Shown: positions 49,710 through 58,514 of the stretch, piece by piece | How the letters are laid out: the number at the start of each line of letters is the position of its first letter | Numbering within the stretch: position 1 is the stretch's first letter | NCBI RefSeq assembly: GCF_030159595.1 | Contig: NZ_BSKJ01000012.1 | Location: 1-64,000, forward strand | From: Pseudomonas putida | Lineage (GTDB): Bacteria; Pseudomonadota; Gammaproteobacteria; Pseudomonadales; Pseudomonadaceae | Length of the DNA stretch: 64,000 nucleotides | Reading direction: 5' to 3' | Position numbers and translations under genes: made by a program | Notes under the pieces: generated by a model | The model's database searches: none | What the model saw: the letters and a program-made list of their open reading frames with translations, nothing else | What the model was told of the DNA's origin: nothing

Positions 49710-50659
49710 TGGCCAGCCAAGACATCATCGCCCGCTCGGCCACCACCACCGTACCGCCTTCGGTACGCCAGCAGCAGGAAGTCGCCAAGCTGATCGACAC
49801 CACCAAGTGCATCGGTTGCAAGGCCTGCCAGGTGGCGTGTTCGGAGTGGAACGAACTGCGTGACGAGGTCGGCCACAACCACGGCACCTACGACAACCCC
49901 CAGGACCTCACCGCCGAGACCTGGACCCTGATGCGTTTCACCGAGCACGAGCGCGACGACGGTAACCTGGAGTGGCTGATCCGCAAGGATGGCTGCATGC
50001 ATTGCGCCGACCCAGGTTGCCTGAAGGCTTGCCCGAGCCCGGGGGCGATCATCAAGCACGCCAACGGTATCGTCGACTTCAACCAGGACCACTGCATCGG
50101 TTGCGGTTATTGCATCACCGGCTGCCCGTTCAATATCCCGCGCATCTCGCAGAAGGACCACAAGGCGTACAAATGCACCTTGTGTTCCGACCGCGTGTCC
50201 GTGGGCCTGGAGCCGGCCTGCGTGAAAACCTGCCCGACCGGGGCGATCGTGTTCGGTAGCAAGGACGAGATGAAAGTCCATGCCGCCGAGCGCATCGTCG
50301 ACCTGAAGTCGCGGGGCTACGACAAGGCCGGGTTGTACGACCCGGATGGCGTCGGCGGCACCCATGTGATGTATGTGCTGCACCATGCCGACACGCCGAA
50401 GCTGTACGCCGGCCTGCCGGACCAGCCGGTGATCAGCCCGCTGGTGGGCTTGTGGAAGGGCTTCACCAAGCCGCTGGCGCTGCTGGCCATGGGCGCGGCC
50501 GTGCTGGCCGGGTTCTTCCATTATGTGCGGGTTGGCCCACAGCGGGTCGAGGAGGACGAACACCCCGCGCCGCCGGATGACAGCGTGCACCAGGTGGATC
50601 CTGCGGTCCATGTCTTCGATCCGACCAAGCCAGGTGGGCAAGGGGAGCAGCGGCCATGA
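49709..50659 (+). CDS. fdnH: Formate dehydrogenase-N, beta (iron-sulfur) subunit
   Basis: FdnH passes electrons from the alpha subunit to the membrane cytochrome. The 316-residue protein has four ferredoxin-like [4Fe-4S] motifs (CIGCKACQVAC, CMHCADPGCLKAC, CIGCGYCITGC, CTLCSDRVSVGLEPAC). A C-terminal membrane anchor (about residues 252-273, LALLAMGAAVLAGFFHY) fixes it to the inner membrane. Starts and stops overlap on both sides (TGATG with fdnG, ATGA with fdnI), which points to coupled translation and fixed stoichiometry. Confidence 0.96.
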   Translation: MASQDIIARSATTTVPPSVRQQQEVAKLIDTTKCIGCKACQVACSEWNELRDEVGHNHGTYDNPQDLTAETWTLMRFTEHERDDGNLEWLIRKDGCMHCADPGCLKACPSPGAIIKHANGIVDFNQDHCIGCGYCITGCPFNIPRISQKDHKAYKCTLCSDRVSVGLEPACVKTCPTGAIVFGSKDEMKVHAAERIVDLKSRGYDKAGLYDPDGVGGTHVMYVLHHADTPKLYAGLPDQPVISPLVGLWKGFTKPLALLAMGAAVLAGFFHYVRVGPQRVEEDEHPAPPDDSVHQVDPAVHVFDPTKPGGQGEQRP

Positions 50660-51312
50660 ACGACAACAAACCCATCCTGCGCTACAACGCCAATGAGCGG
50701 ACCAACCACTGGGTTGTGGCAATCTTGTTCATCCTGGCGGGGCTGTCGGGGCTGGCGCTGTTTCATCCGGCGCTGTTCTGGCTCAGCCACCTGTTTGGCG
50801 GCGGGCCATGGACGCGCATCCTGCACCCCTTTATCGGGGTGGCGATGTTCGTGTTCTTCCTCGGGCTGGTGTTGCGCTTCTGGCGCGCCAACTTCATCAC
50901 CGCCAACGACCGCCTGTGGCTGCGCCGCGTGGACCGTGTGATGCGCAACGAGGAAGAAGGCGTGCCGCCGATCGGCAAGTACAACGCTGGGCAGAAGCTG
51001 CTGTTCTGGACCCTGCTGGCGTGCATGCTGGTGCTGTTGATCAGTGGCGTGGTGATCTGGCGTGCGTATTTCAGCTACTGGTTCGGCATTGATGTCATTC
51101 GCTTGTCTGCGTTGCTACACGCGCTGGCGGCGTTCGTGCTGATCCTCAGCATCATCGTGCACATCTACGCCGGCATCTGGATCAAGGGCTCGATCGGCGC
51201 CATGCTGCATGGCTGGGTCAGTCGTGCCTGGGCACGCAAGCACCACGCGTTGTGGTACCGCGAAGTGACCGGCGACAAGACGCCGGGCAGTCACGGACGA
51301 AAAGAAGGATAA
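50656..51312 (+). CDS. fdnI: Formate dehydrogenase-N, gamma subunit (cytochrome b556)
   Basis: FdnI is the dihaem membrane subunit that reduces quinone on the cytoplasmic side. The 218-residue protein has four predicted membrane segments. Likely haem-ligand histidines lie in NERTNHWVV (about His18) and in the last two segments (LSALLHALAAF, SIIVHIYAGIW). The length matches E. coli FdnI (217). It is followed by fdhE after four bases. Confidence 0.95.
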   Translation: MNDNKPILRYNANERTNHWVVAILFILAGLSGLALFHPALFWLSHLFGGGPWTRILHPFIGVAMFVFFLGLVLRFWRANFITANDRLWLRRVDRVMRNEEEGVPPIGKYNAGQKLLFWTLLACMLVLLISGVVIWRAYFSYWFGIDVIRLSALLHALAAFVLILSIIVHIYAGIWIKGSIGAMLHGWVSRAWARKHHALWYREVTGDKTPGSHGRKEG

Positions 51313-51316
51313 GCGC

Positions 51317-52237
51317 TTGAGCACGATACTCGAACCCGGGCAGATCGAAGCGTCGGCAGTGACGCCGCCGTTTCTGCACCTGCCTCCTGCCGACCTGTTC
51401 GAACTGCGCGCGGCGCGACTGGAAAAATTGGCCGAGGTCAACGCCCTCGGCGACTATCTGAGGCTGGTTGCGCGGTTGTGCCGTGTCCAGCAGCAGCTTG
51501 TGGATAACCCGCCCGGCGCCATGCCGGTGGCTGAGGCGCGTCAGCGCTTGTGCATAAGTCACGGTTTGCCGCCGTTGGCGGCGGACAGCCTGGTGCGTGA
51601 GGGGCCTTGGTTGGTCTGGTTGCAGGCCCTGCTCGAACACTTCAGCGGCGAAACCCGTGGTCCGCTGGGTGAGGCCTTGCAGGTGCTGCATGGCAGTGAT
51701 GACAACCAGCGCAAGGGCTGGGGTATCGCGTTGCTGGCAGGCCAGTACGATGCGGTGCCTGCGGCACTGGTGCCGTTCCTTGGCGCTGCGTTGCAGGCGG
51801 CCTGGTCCAGTTGGCTGCTGGCGTTGCCGGCGCCCGAGCTCAAACCTGCTGGCAGCCTGGCCCAGTGCCCGGCCTGTGGTTCGCCAGCGATGGCCGGGGT
51901 GGTGCGCAACCGTGGCAAGCATAATGGCCTGCGCTATCTGGTCTGTTCGTTGTGTGCCTGTGAATGGCATGTGGTGCGGGTCAAGTGCGTGTATTGCGAG
52001 TCGAGCAAGGATTTGCGTTACACCAGCCTTGAGGATGACCGCCATGCGCCGGGCAAGGCGCCGCTGCGTGCCGAGTGTTGCCCTGGGTGCGAAAGCTATT
52101 TAAAGCAGAACTACCTGGAGAACGATGCGGCCGCCGAGCCGCTGGCCGACGACCTGGCCAGTCTGGCGCTGGATATGCGCCTGGACGAAGAGGGCTTCCA
52201 TCGCCTGGCGCCCAACCTGATGCTCGCGCCCGGGTAG
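51317..52237 (+). CDS. fdhE: Formate dehydrogenase accessory protein FdhE
   Basis: FdhE is a cytoplasmic maturation factor for respiratory formate dehydrogenases, thought to interact with the catalytic subunit before export. The 306-residue protein has the rubredoxin-like CxxC pairs typical of the family: CPACGS, CSLCACEW, CVYCESS and CCPGCESY between about residues 183 and 261. Translation starts at TTG 51317, preceded by GAAGGAT; this gives the usual family length (E. coli 309). Confidence 0.95.
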   Translation: MSTILEPGQIEASAVTPPFLHLPPADLFELRAARLEKLAEVNALGDYLRLVARLCRVQQQLVDNPPGAMPVAEARQRLCISHGLPPLAADSLVREGPWLVWLQALLEHFSGETRGPLGEALQVLHGSDDNQRKGWGIALLAGQYDAVPAALVPFLGAALQAAWSSWLLALPAPELKPAGSLAQCPACGSPAMAGVVRNRGKHNGLRYLVCSLCACEWHVVRVKCVYCESSKDLRYTSLEDDRHAPGKAPLRAECCPGCESYLKQNYLENDAAAEPLADDLASLALDMRLDEEGFHRLAPNLMLAPG

Positions 52238-52270
52238 TGGCTGAGTGTCTACACTGAGATACCGAGTCGC

Positions 52271-52331
52271 CTTCTTCGCGGGCAAGCCCGCTCCCACAGT
52301 ACCTGTGGGAGCGGGCTTGCCCGCGAAGAGG
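52271..52331. repeat. REP doublet (palindromic REP element)
   Basis: A 29-base arm (52271-52299) faces its complement (52303-52331) with one mismatch near the end and a three-base TAC spacer. The core TCGCGGGCAAGCCCGCTCC is the well-known P. putida-type REP sequence. It separates fdhE from selA and would form a very stable hairpin in the transcript. Confidence 0.9.
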
Positions 52332-52367
52332 CCAGTACAGACACCGGATAACCCAAGGTAGTACCGC

Positions 52368-53795
52368 ATGTCTTCAAGCCTAGCCAGCGACACCCCGCGC
52401 CTGCCCTCCATCGACACCCTCCTGCGCCACCCGGCCTGTCTCCCGCTGATCGACCGTCATGGCCGTGAAGCAGTCCTGGCCACCCTGCGTCAACTGCTCG
52501 ACGACCTGCGCGATCCCGCCCGCAACGGCCAGCTCAGCGCCGCCGAACTGGCCACCGAAGTGCTGCTGGGGCGCTCCGGCGAGCGTCTGGCCGCGCAGCA
52601 ACGCAGTCAGGTACGCCGTGTGTTCAACCTCACCGGCACCGTGTTGCACACTAACCTCGGCCGCGCCTTGCTGCCGGAAGAAGCCATAGAGGCCATGCAG
52701 ACCGCCGCCCGTTACCCGCTCAACCTGGAGTTTGACCTTGCCACCGGCAAGCGCGGTGACCGTGATGACCTGATCGAGGGCCTGATCCGCGAACTGACCG
52801 GCGCCGAAGCCGTTACCGTGGTCAACAACAACGCCGCTGCCGTGCTGCTGGCGCTCAACAGCCTGGGCGCACGCAAGGAGGGCATCATCTCGCGTGGCGA
52901 GCTGATCGAGATCGGTGGCGCCTTCCGTATTCCCGACATCATGGCCCGTGCCGGCGTAAAACTGCACGAAATCGGCACCACCAACCGCACCCACGCCCGC
53001 GATTACGAGGCTGCCATCGGCCCGCGCACAGGCCTGCTGATGCGTGTGCATTGCAGCAACTACAGCATTCAAGGCTTCACCACCCAGGTGCCCACTGCCG
53101 AGCTGGCGCGCATTGCCCACCAACATGAACTGCCACTGCTCGAAGACCTGGGCAGTGGTAGCCTGCTCGACCTTACCCGTTGGGGCTTGCCCGCCGAACC
53201 GACAGTGCGTCAGGCCTTGGCCGAGGGTGCCGATATCGTCACCTTCAGCGGCGACAAACTGCTGGGCGGGCCCCAAGCCGGGATCATCGTCGGCCGCAAG
53301 GACTTGATCGCCAGAATCAAGAAAAACCCGCTCAAACGCGCCCTGCGGGTCGACAAGATCACCCTCGCCGCACTTGAAGCAGTGCTGGCGCTATACCGCA
53401 ACCCCGACCGCCTGGCCGAACGCCTGCCCAGCCTGCGTCTGCTGACCCGCAGCCAAGACGACATCCAGGCACAGGCCGAGCGCCTGGTACCCGAACTCAA
53501 GGCGCGTCTTGGTGAACAATGGGCCGTCAGCGTAGAGCCTGCACTGGGCATGATCGGCAGTGGCAGCCAACCCGTGGCGCGACTGCCCAGTGCCGCCCTG
53601 TGCCTGCGCCCGCAAGTCTCGAAGAAATTGCGCGGGCGCAGCCTGCATGTGCTGGAGCGGGCACTGCGTGACCTGCCGGTGCCGGTGCTCGGCCGTATCG
53701 ATGACGACGCCCTGTGGCTGGACCTGCGCCAACTGGATGACGAAGCCCAGTGGCTGGCGCAGCTACCCGTCCTGCAATTGGGGGCGGTTCAGTGA
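52368..53795 (+). CDS. selA: L-seryl-tRNA(Sec) selenium transferase
   Basis: SelA converts seryl-tRNA(Sec) to selenocysteinyl-tRNA(Sec) using selenophosphate and PLP, as a decamer. The 475-residue protein has the PLP-binding Lys297 in TFSGDKLLGGPQAG (E. coli Lys295) and the TGTVLHTNLGRALL segment near residue 90. It is encoded after a 130-base gap with a REP doublet and overlaps selB by four bases (GTGA). Confidence 0.97.
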   Translation: MSSSLASDTPRLPSIDTLLRHPACLPLIDRHGREAVLATLRQLLDDLRDPARNGQLSAAELATEVLLGRSGERLAAQQRSQVRRVFNLTGTVLHTNLGRALLPEEAIEAMQTAARYPLNLEFDLATGKRGDRDDLIEGLIRELTGAEAVTVVNNNAAAVLLALNSLGARKEGIISRGELIEIGGAFRIPDIMARAGVKLHEIGTTNRTHARDYEAAIGPRTGLLMRVHCSNYSIQGFTTQVPTAELARIAHQHELPLLEDLGSGSLLDLTRWGLPAEPTVRQALAEGADIVTFSGDKLLGGPQAGIIVGRKDLIARIKKNPLKRALRVDKITLAALEAVLALYRNPDRLAERLPSLRLLTRSQDDIQAQAERLVPELKARLGEQWAVSVEPALGMIGSGSQPVARLPSAALCLRPQVSKKLRGRSLHVLERALRDLPVPVLGRIDDDALWLDLRQLDDEAQWLAQLPVLQLGAVQ

Positions 53796-55714
53796 TTGTC
53801 GGTACCGCCGGCCACATCGACCATGGCAAGACCGCACTGCTGCAGGCGCTCACGGGCCAGGCCGGCGACCAACGGCAGGAAGAGCGCGTCCGTGGTATGA
53901 CCATCGATCTGGGTTATCGCTATGCGGCACTGGCCGATGGCGCGCCGCTGACGGGTTTCATCGATGTGCCGGGCCACGAGCGTTTTATCCATAACATGCT
54001 GGCCGGTGCCCACGGCATCGACCTGGTGTTGCTGGTGGTAGCCGCCGACGACGGGGTCATGCCCCAGACCCGCGAACACCTGGCGATCATCGAGCTGCTC
54101 GGCATTCCCCAGGCGCTGGTTGCAATCAGCAAAGCCGACCGGGTCGAGGCGGCGCGTCTGGCCGAGGTGCACGCGCAAGTCAGTGCCTTGCTGGCGCCGG
54201 GACCCTACGCCAGGGCGCAGCAATTTCCGTTGTCGAGTATCACCGGGGACGGTATCGAAGCGTTGCGCCAAGCCTTGCTGGAGGCCGAAGCACATGTGCG
54301 ACAACACAGTGTGCGCGTTGGCTTCCGCCTGGCGGTTGACCGCGCTTTTGCCGTTACCGGGGCGGGCGTGGTGGTCACTGGCACCGCGTTGGCCGGGCGG
54401 GTGAGTGCCGGCGACACCTTGCTGCTGGGCAAGGCTGGCAAACCGGTGCGGGTGCGAGGCCTGCATGCGCAGAACCAGGCCGCGCTGGTGGCTGAGGCGG
54501 GCCAGCGGGTGGCGCTGAACATCGCTGCCGAGCGCCTGGCTGTTGAGCAGGTGCACCGTGGCGACTGGCTGGTGCCCGAATGGTTGCACGCACCCAGCGT
54601 GCGGGTGGATATCGAGTTGCACCTGTTGCCGGGTGAGACGCGTACTTTCGAACACTTCAGTGCCGTGCACGTTCACCTCGGTACTCAGGATGTAACGGCC
54701 CGGGTCGCCTTGCTTGAAGGCGAGAGCCTGGCGGCAGGCCAGCGCATGTTTGCCCAGTTGCTGCTCAATGCACCGTTGCAGGCGGTGCACGGCGATCGCC
54801 TGGTCCTGCGTGATCAGCGTGCCCAGCGCACCCTGGGCGGTGGCAAGGTGCTAGACCCCTTTGCGCCAAGCCGGCAACGGCGCAGTGATGAGCGCTTGCG
54901 CCAGTTGCAGGTATTGCGGGATGCCGATGGCCTGGAGCAGGCGCTGCCGGCACTGCTTGCCAGCGCTCCCGGGGGTGTCGACCCCCAGCGGCTTGAACGG
55001 CAGTTCAACCGTCTGCGGACTACCTGGGCGTTGCCGGAGGACGTGCGGGTAGTGGCCACGCGGCAGGGTCAACTGCTGTTCGCCAATGCCCAGTGGCAGG
55101 CGCTCAAGCAGCAGGTGCTGGAGCAGCTTGCAAGGTTCCATGAGCAAGAACCCGACCAGCTTGGCCCAGACCGTGACCGCCTGCGCCGCTTTGCGGCCTT
55201 GCCCCTGGAGCGGCCTGCCTTTGTCAGCTTGCTGGATGAACTGCTCGATGACGGCGCCATCGCCAGCAGTGGGCCCTGGTTGCACTTGCCTGATCACAAG
55301 GTGCAGTTGAGCGACGCCGACAGTGCGCTGTGGGCGCGCTTGCAGCCCAAATTGCTGTCGGGACAATACGATCCGCCCTGGGTCAGGGCGCTGGCAAGTG
55401 AAGAGAACTGCGCCGAAGCCGATGTGCGCCTGCTGTTGCGCAAGCTGGCACGGCTGGGCCTGGTGCATCAGGTGGTGCGTGACCTGTTCTACCCTGAGGT
55501 GACATTACAGCGCATGGCAGCGTTGCTGATGGGGCAGGCCAGCGAGACGCCGATAGTGCAGGTAGCCGCGTTTCGCGATATGTTGGGCATCGGTCGCAAG
55601 CGCAGTGTGCAGATTCTGGAATACTTCGACCGCATCGGCCTGACCCGGAGGGTGGCCGACCAGCGTCACATCCGCGCCGACAGCGCCCTGGCCCAGCAGC
55701 AGGCCAGGCACTGA
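53792..55714 (+). CDS. selB: Selenocysteine-specific elongation factor SelB
   Basis: SelB delivers Sec-tRNA to ribosomes stalled at a UGA followed by a SECIS hairpin. The 640-residue protein has a GTPase domain (GHIDHGKT at residues 7-14, DVPGHERF, SKAD), two beta-barrel domains, and a C-terminal array of winged helices (from about residue 370) that binds SECIS RNA. Translation starts at GTG 53792 inside the selA stop. The length is slightly above E. coli SelB (614). selC lies six bases downstream. Confidence 0.97.
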   Translation: MIVGTAGHIDHGKTALLQALTGQAGDQRQEERVRGMTIDLGYRYAALADGAPLTGFIDVPGHERFIHNMLAGAHGIDLVLLVVAADDGVMPQTREHLAIIELLGIPQALVAISKADRVEAARLAEVHAQVSALLAPGPYARAQQFPLSSITGDGIEALRQALLEAEAHVRQHSVRVGFRLAVDRAFAVTGAGVVVTGTALAGRVSAGDTLLLGKAGKPVRVRGLHAQNQAALVAEAGQRVALNIAAERLAVEQVHRGDWLVPEWLHAPSVRVDIELHLLPGETRTFEHFSAVHVHLGTQDVTARVALLEGESLAAGQRMFAQLLLNAPLQAVHGDRLVLRDQRAQRTLGGGKVLDPFAPSRQRRSDERLRQLQVLRDADGLEQALPALLASAPGGVDPQRLERQFNRLRTTWALPEDVRVVATRQGQLLFANAQWQALKQQVLEQLARFHEQEPDQLGPDRDRLRRFAALPLERPAFVSLLDELLDDGAIASSGPWLHLPDHKVQLSDADSALWARLQPKLLSGQYDPPWVRALASEENCAEADVRLLLRKLARLGLVHQVVRDLFYPEVTLQRMAALLMGQASETPIVQVAAFRDMLGIGRKRSVQILEYFDRIGLTRRVADQRHIRADSALAQQQARH

Positions 55715-55720
55715 GTTCAA

Positions 55721-55816
55721 GGAAGGCAATCGCGCCCGGTGGCGCGGCCGGGCTTCAAACCCGGTTGGGGACGGCAGCCGTTCCCGGGCAGGTTCGACTC
55801 CCGCTGCCTTCCGCCA
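55721..55816 (+). tRNA. selC: tRNA-Sec (TCA)
   Basis: This 96-base tRNA shows all tRNA-Sec features. It has an 8-bp acceptor (GGAAGGCA with TGCCTTCC), a 6-bp D-stem with a four-base loop (CGCGCC-CGGT-GGCGCG), anticodon TCA in the loop CTTCAAA, a long variable arm (GGGGACGGCAGCCGTTCCC region), discriminator G and encoded CCA. The T-stem pairs GCAGG with CCCGC and has an A-C mismatch in the middle where E. coli has A-U. It lies six bases after selB, so it is likely cotranscribed with sel and fdn genes. Confidence 0.95.
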
Positions 55817-55831
55817 TTTTCTTTTGCCTGT

Positions 55832-56821
55832 TCAGGCCCGTTCGCCGCACAGATCCAGAGCAAACCACTGCTCTGCTGCATCCACATCCAAACCTGCCCC
55901 CAACAGCGCAACCATCTTGCCCAGCGCTGCCTCACGGGTCATGCCGCCACCACTGACCAAACCTGCCCCACGCAAGCGGTTGCCCGCCGCATAGGTGTCG
56001 AACACCACCGAGCCTTCCGGGCACTGGCTGATAGCTGCCAGCATCACGCCGCGCTGGCGCGCCGCGCTCAGCACATCCAGCAGTGCCTGGTCATCCGATG
56101 GTCCGGTACCGCTGCCGTAACACTCCAGCAGCAACCCTTGCACACCGCTGTCGATCAGCGCCTGCAAGTGTCCGGCCTGCAACCCCGGAAACACCGGTAC
56201 TACCGCCAGGTTGACCGGTTGGCGCGGTTGCCTGTAGGCAAGCTCGGCAGGGACCGCAGCGGCATGCTCACCGTCACGATGGCGCGGCAGCGCTGCAAAG
56301 GCATCAAATGCCTCGCTGCGCAGCTTCGACGCCCGGCAGCCAGGCAGCAACTGGCCATGGAAGTACAACCGCACGCCATCCTCCAGGCCGTGTTCGAACT
56401 GGCGAAGCGCGCCACACAGGTTGGCCCAGGCATCGCTGTCCGGGGCGCCAGCCGGCAGCATCGAGCCGGTCAGCAGCACCGGTACTGCCAGCCCAAGCAG
56501 CAAGAACGACAATGCTGCAGCGCTGTAGGCCATGCTGTCGGTGCCGTGTAGCACCAGCACGCCGTCATGGCCCGCCACGTCCACCGCTTCGACGATGGCA
56601 TCGCGCATTGCCAGCCAGTTGTGCTGTTGCATGTTGGCGCTGTCGAGCAGCGGGTTCAGTTCCTGCAGGGTCCATTGCAGCTGGGGCGCATCGGCCATGT
56701 GCGCGAAGTGCTCGCGCATCCGCGCTTCAAAACCACCTGCTGGCGCCAGGCCTTCGGGTGTTTCGAGCATACCGATGGTGCCACCGGTATAGAGAACGAG
56801 AAGATTCTTTACGGCACGCAT
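55832..56821 (-). CDS. ansA: Type I (cytoplasmic) L-asparaginase
   Basis: The enzyme hydrolyses L-asparagine to aspartate and ammonia. The 329-residue protein has the two family signatures, YTGGTIGM with the nucleophile Thr15 and LHGTDSM with Thr94 and Asp95, plus the catalytic Lys165 in RASKLRSEAF. No signal peptide is present, so it is the cytoplasmic type. I start at ATG 56821; an ATG three codons upstream (56830) is an alternative. The gene converges on selC with 15 bases between, and lies behind the symporter gene on the same strand, separated by a terminator. Confidence 0.93.
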   Translation of the reverse strand: MRAVKNLLVLYTGGTIGMLETPEGLAPAGGFEARMREHFAHMADAPQLQWTLQELNPLLDSANMQQHNWLAMRDAIVEAVDVAGHDGVLVLHGTDSMAYSAAALSFLLLGLAVPVLLTGSMLPAGAPDSDAWANLCGALRQFEHGLEDGVRLYFHGQLLPGCRASKLRSEAFDAFAALPRHRDGEHAAAVPAELAYRQPRQPVNLAVVPVFPGLQAGHLQALIDSGVQGLLLECYGSGTGPSDDQALLDVLSAARQRGVMLAAISQCPEGSVVFDTYAAGNRLRGAGLVSGGGMTREAALGKMVALLGAGLDVDAAEQWFALDLCGERA

Positions 56822-56854
56822 GGAGAACATCCGTAGCGGTGAGCGGAGAAAGAA

Positions 56855-56879
56855 AAGCCGCCCGCAGAAGGGGCGGCTG
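56855..56879 (-). terminator. Rho-independent terminator of the AGCS symporter gene
   Basis: Read on the minus strand, AGCCGCCC (56878-56871) pairs with GGGCGGCT (56863-56856), followed by TTTCTTTC. It lies between the symporter stop and ansA. Confidence 0.8.
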
Positions 56880-56893
56880 GGCAGGGCAGCGTA

Positions 56894-58336
56894 TCAGCGC
56901 TGAGGTTGCGCTTGGCCGACTGTTTTGTCAGTGGCTGTTTCCGCCTGCGGATTGGCAGGCCAGGCATTGCGGTCCAGGTCCAGGTCGGCGAACTTGGTCG
57001 AATCGAACACTGGCTGCTGGATGCCAGCCTTGCGCTGGTCATCGTAGTCGCGCATCACACGCAGTCCGACCTTGAACAGCAGGGCCAGGGCCACCAGGTT
57101 GACGAAGGCCAGGCAGGTCATGGTGATGTCGGCGAAGGCGAACACGGTCGACAGGTCTTGCATCGAGCCCCAAACCACCAGTGCCAGCACCAGGCCACGG
57201 AACACCATCAGTACCACGCGGTTACGGGTGAGGAACTGCAGGCTGTTCTCGCCCAGGTAGTAGTTGTAGAGGATGCAGGTGAACACGAACAGCGACAGCG
57301 CCACGCTGACGAACACGCGGCCCCAGTCACCGACCACGGCAGCCAGCGAGTTCTGAGTCAGGACAATGCCGTCACCCTCGAAGCCTGGGGTATAGAAGCC
57401 CGACAGCAGGATCAGCAGCGCGGTGCAGGTGCAGATCACGAAGGTGTCGAGGAACACGCTGAAGGCTTGGACCACGCCCTGTGCGCCCGGGTGTTTCACG
57501 GCGGCCACGGCGGCGACGTTCGGTGCACTGCCCAGGCCCGCTTCGTTGGCGAACACACCACGTTTCACGCCCATGACGATGGCGCTGCCGAGCAGGCCAC
57601 CGAACGCAGGGTCGAGGCCGAAGGCGCTCTTGAAGATGGTTTCCAGCATGGCCGGCACATGTTCGATCTGGGTGCCGATCACATACAGGGTCACGCCGAT
57701 GTAGGCCAGGGTCTTGACCGGTACCAGCAGGTCCGACACCGCAGCGATACGCTTGATGCCACCGATGAAGGTGATGGCCAGCAGCACGGCCAGGACGATA
57801 CCGGTTTGGCTCGGGGCGAAATCAAAGGCGTTTTGCAGCGAGTGGGTCACGGTGTACGACTGCAGGCCGATGAAGGCGAAGCCGTAGGTGACCAGCAGCA
57901 GGATCGAGAACACGATGGCCATGCCTTTACGCTTCAGGCCATGCTGGATGTAGTAGGCCGGGCCGCCACGGTACAGGCCGTCGCCATCGGCGCGCTTGTA
58001 GACCTGTGCCAGGGTGCACTCGAAGAAGCTGCTGGACATGCCCACCAGCGCGGTGACCCACATCCAGAACACAGCGCCCGGGCCACCCAAGGTCACGGCA
58101 ATACCGACACCCGCGATGTTACCGGCGCCCACGCGGCCAGCCAGGCTCAGCATCAGGGCCTGGAAAGAGCTCAGCTGGCCTGCCTGGCCACGCAGCGATT
58201 CCTTGAACACGGCGAACATGTGGCCGAAGTGGCGGAACTGAACGAACCGCGAACGGATAGTGAAGTAGCTACCCAGCCCTACGATCAGCACGATGAGGAG
58301 TTTCCCCGAAAGGAAATCGTTGAGTACTTCGAGCAT
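56894..58336 (-). CDS. AGCS family sodium:alanine/amino acid symporter
   Basis: This 480-residue inner-membrane protein imports alanine, glycine or similar amino acids with sodium. It has about eleven predicted membrane segments and the family signatures GRVGAGNIAGVG near residue 68, GGPAYYIQHGL, and GVKRGVFANEAGLGSAPNVAA. GAGGTC lies before the ATG at 58336. It diverges from an XRE-type regulator gene over 178 bases, so the regulator may control it. Confidence 0.93.
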   Translation of the reverse strand: MLEVLNDFLSGKLLIVLIVGLGSYFTIRSRFVQFRHFGHMFAVFKESLRGQAGQLSSFQALMLSLAGRVGAGNIAGVGIAVTLGGPGAVFWMWVTALVGMSSSFFECTLAQVYKRADGDGLYRGGPAYYIQHGLKRKGMAIVFSILLLVTYGFAFIGLQSYTVTHSLQNAFDFAPSQTGIVLAVLLAITFIGGIKRIAAVSDLLVPVKTLAYIGVTLYVIGTQIEHVPAMLETIFKSAFGLDPAFGGLLGSAIVMGVKRGVFANEAGLGSAPNVAAVAAVKHPGAQGVVQAFSVFLDTFVICTCTALLILLSGFYTPGFEGDGIVLTQNSLAAVVGDWGRVFVSVALSLFVFTCILYNYYLGENSLQFLTRNRVVLMVFRGLVLALVVWGSMQDLSTVFAFADITMTCLAFVNLVALALLFKVGLRVMRDYDDQRKAGIQQPVFDSTKFADLDLDRNAWPANPQAETATDKTVGQAQPQR

Positions 58337-58458
58337 TGGAAAATGACCTCGATTCTTATTCTTCGTGTGGAATGACCAGCGGACGGCAGGCGCACCGCTA
58401 TTCGTTGGGGCGAATGGTTGGCCATGACAAGAGTCGTTACAATTTCGCGGATTGCTCT

Positions 58459-58484
58459 GACTTGATGCGACTTGATGCTACAAT
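58459..58484 (+). promoter_or_regulatory. Regulator promoter with tandem 10-bp repeat
   Basis: GACTTGATGC occurs twice in direct tandem (58459-58468 and 58469-58478), exactly one helical turn apart. It is followed at once by TACAAT (58479-58484), a good -10. A CTGACT at 58457 could be the -35 with a 16-base spacer. The repeat covers the promoter spacer of the regulator gene. Confidence 0.5.
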
Positions 58485-58514
58485 GGCGTCATTCGCGTCA
58501 CCTGGATTCCGCAC

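Noticed and set aside
55721..55831. selC as the attachment site of a genomic island
   Set aside because: tRNA-Sec is a known integration site elsewhere, but here ordinary chromosomal genes follow and no integrase or repeated 3' tRNA end is visible.
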